A stretch of DNA of 64,000 bases from an uncultured Fibrobacter sp. (GTDB taxonomy: Bacteria; Fibrobacterota; Fibrobacteria; Fibrobacterales; Fibrobacteraceae): contig NZ_ONDD01000011.1 in assembly GCF_900316465.1 (NCBI RefSeq), positions 1 through 64,000 on the forward strand. Direction: 5' to 3'. The position numbers were made by a program, and so were the translations under genes. Numbering within the stretch: position 1 is the first letter of the stretch; each line of letters begins with the position of its first letter. The notes under the pieces were generated by a model. The model worked only from the letters and a program-made list of their open reading frames with translations, made no database searches and had not been told where the DNA came from. This document shows, one piece after another, positions 63,464 to 64,000 of this stretch.

Positions 63464-64000
63464 TTAATTTGCAGAACTATCTGCCGGAGTGTTGACTGCG
63501 GCTGTTGTGTCGACGACCGCTGTCGAATCCGTTACTGCTGTAGAATCTGCTGCGGCTTCTTTCGCTTTAGCTTCTTCTGCAAGCTTTTCGTCTTGGGCCT
63601 GTTTCATAGCAAGGAGTTCGCGATAAACGACTGCCGGATGAATCTTGCCGTCGGCCATTCCGTCGACGAGAACCTTGATTTTTTGATAGGTTTCGTTCTT
63701 CTCTAAATCTTGGCCGAAGAAATTAAAATTGAGCAGCTTGGTAATCTTTATATAGAAGCTTTTGCGGAACTTCTTGAAGCGCGGCTGCATCACATCGTTC
63801 AAGATGGTTTCAAGCGCCATCTCTGTCTGCATCGAATCCAGTTCAAAGCTGCGGTAAATCGTGCGGATATGATCGGGAATGGTCGAATCCGGGCTATCGA
63901 AATACTTGCGCATCACGTTAGCGGCTTCAGTCCTGTTCGGGTAAGGTCCGCGAGCAAGGCGGAGCGCATAGTAAAGCGACAGGCGCCAGTTCTCGGGGTA
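63464..64000 (-). CDS. Uncharacterised protein with Ala/Ser/Asp/Thr tail (partial, 5' end outside)
   Basis: The frame is open to the right edge (last complete codon at 63998-64000), so the ATG-like codons near 63916 are internal. The visible 178 residues start YPENWRLSLYYALRLARGPYPNRTEAANVMRKYF, then helical segments (DSMQTEMALETILNDVMQPRFKKFRKSFYIKITKLLNF) and end in a low-complexity tail (AKEAAADSTAVTDSTAVVDTTAAV). TPR-style helices are likely. Convergent with the preceding gene, only 7 bp apart. Confidence 0.75.
   Translation of the reverse strand, partial: YPENWRLSLYYALRLARGPYPNRTEAANVMRKYFDSPDSTIPDHIRTIYRSFELDSMQTEMALETILNDVMQPRFKKFRKSFYIKITKLLNFNFFGQDLEKNETYQKIKVLVDGMADGKIHPAVVYRELLAMKQAQDEKLAEEAKAKEAAADSTAVTDSTAVVDTTAAVNTPADSSAN

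Overview
The window looks like a chromosomal segment of a Fibrobacter-type bacterium (phylum Fibrobacterota). The evidence is the density of lineage-restricted families: two lipoproteins with the Fibrobacter succinogenes major paralogous domain (FISUMP, TIGR02145), a fibro-slime protein (TIGR02148), a TIGR02147 regulator paired with a lipoprotein, Ser/Asp/Glu-rich lipoprotein linkers, and an expansin-like lipoprotein fitting a plant-fibre degrader. No rRNA, tRNA, CRISPR array, intact insertion sequence or prophage was recognised. All calls are by eye from motifs; no database search was run.

Layout. 1-9.6 kb: secreted multi-domain Ig/cadherin-like protein, Uup-type ABC-F ATPase, two paralogous outer-membrane barrels, fibro-slime protein. 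9.6-18 kb: MFS/spermidine-synthase fusion, a CGDD lipoprotein, a DUF1538 transporter with two P-II-like proteins, and an ECF sigma / small membrane protein / Cys-rich Spy-CpxP-like trio. 18-21.5 kb: separate ppGpp synthetase and HD hydrolase genes in one operon, then pgi. 21.6-28 kb: three CGD-type lipoproteins around a BASS-family symporter. 28-34 kb: leuS, a compact non-coding locus near 31.2 kb, metY and a divergent EamA exporter. 34-41.8 kb: one tightly overlapping operon encoding two hybrid sensor kinases that both lack the phospho-accepting His, a membrane-anchored BMP-type binding protein, a Nudix hydrolase, a patatin and a DUF1653 protein. 41.8-53 kb: serine hydrolase, TauE/SafE exporter, TPR-like protein, NhaA with a GIY-YIG protein, DUF58 protein, Vat/CatB-like acetyltransferase, TetM/EF-G-like GTPase, Y-family polymerase with a YolD-like protein, diguanylate cyclase. 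53-64 kb: DUF1353 protein, expansin-like lipoprotein, two Bat-type proteins, a GT-C glycosyltransferase with an NPCBM domain, lipoprotein plus TIGR02147 pair, M18 aminopeptidase, MlaD-type protein, and a partial gene at the right edge.

Most striking signals: (1) about a dozen genes have a TATAAT/TATATT -10-like box ending 6-8 nt before the ATG, implying many leaderless mRNAs; (2) the BMP / His-less hybrid kinase operon, which may be an unusual periplasmic-ligand signalling system; (3) an orphan promoter, 9-bp-arm inverted repeat and flanking terminators at 31.17-31.48 kb that look like one or two small RNA genes; (4) a shared Cys-Gly-Asp-Asp start of mature lipoproteins, possibly a surface-sorting signal.
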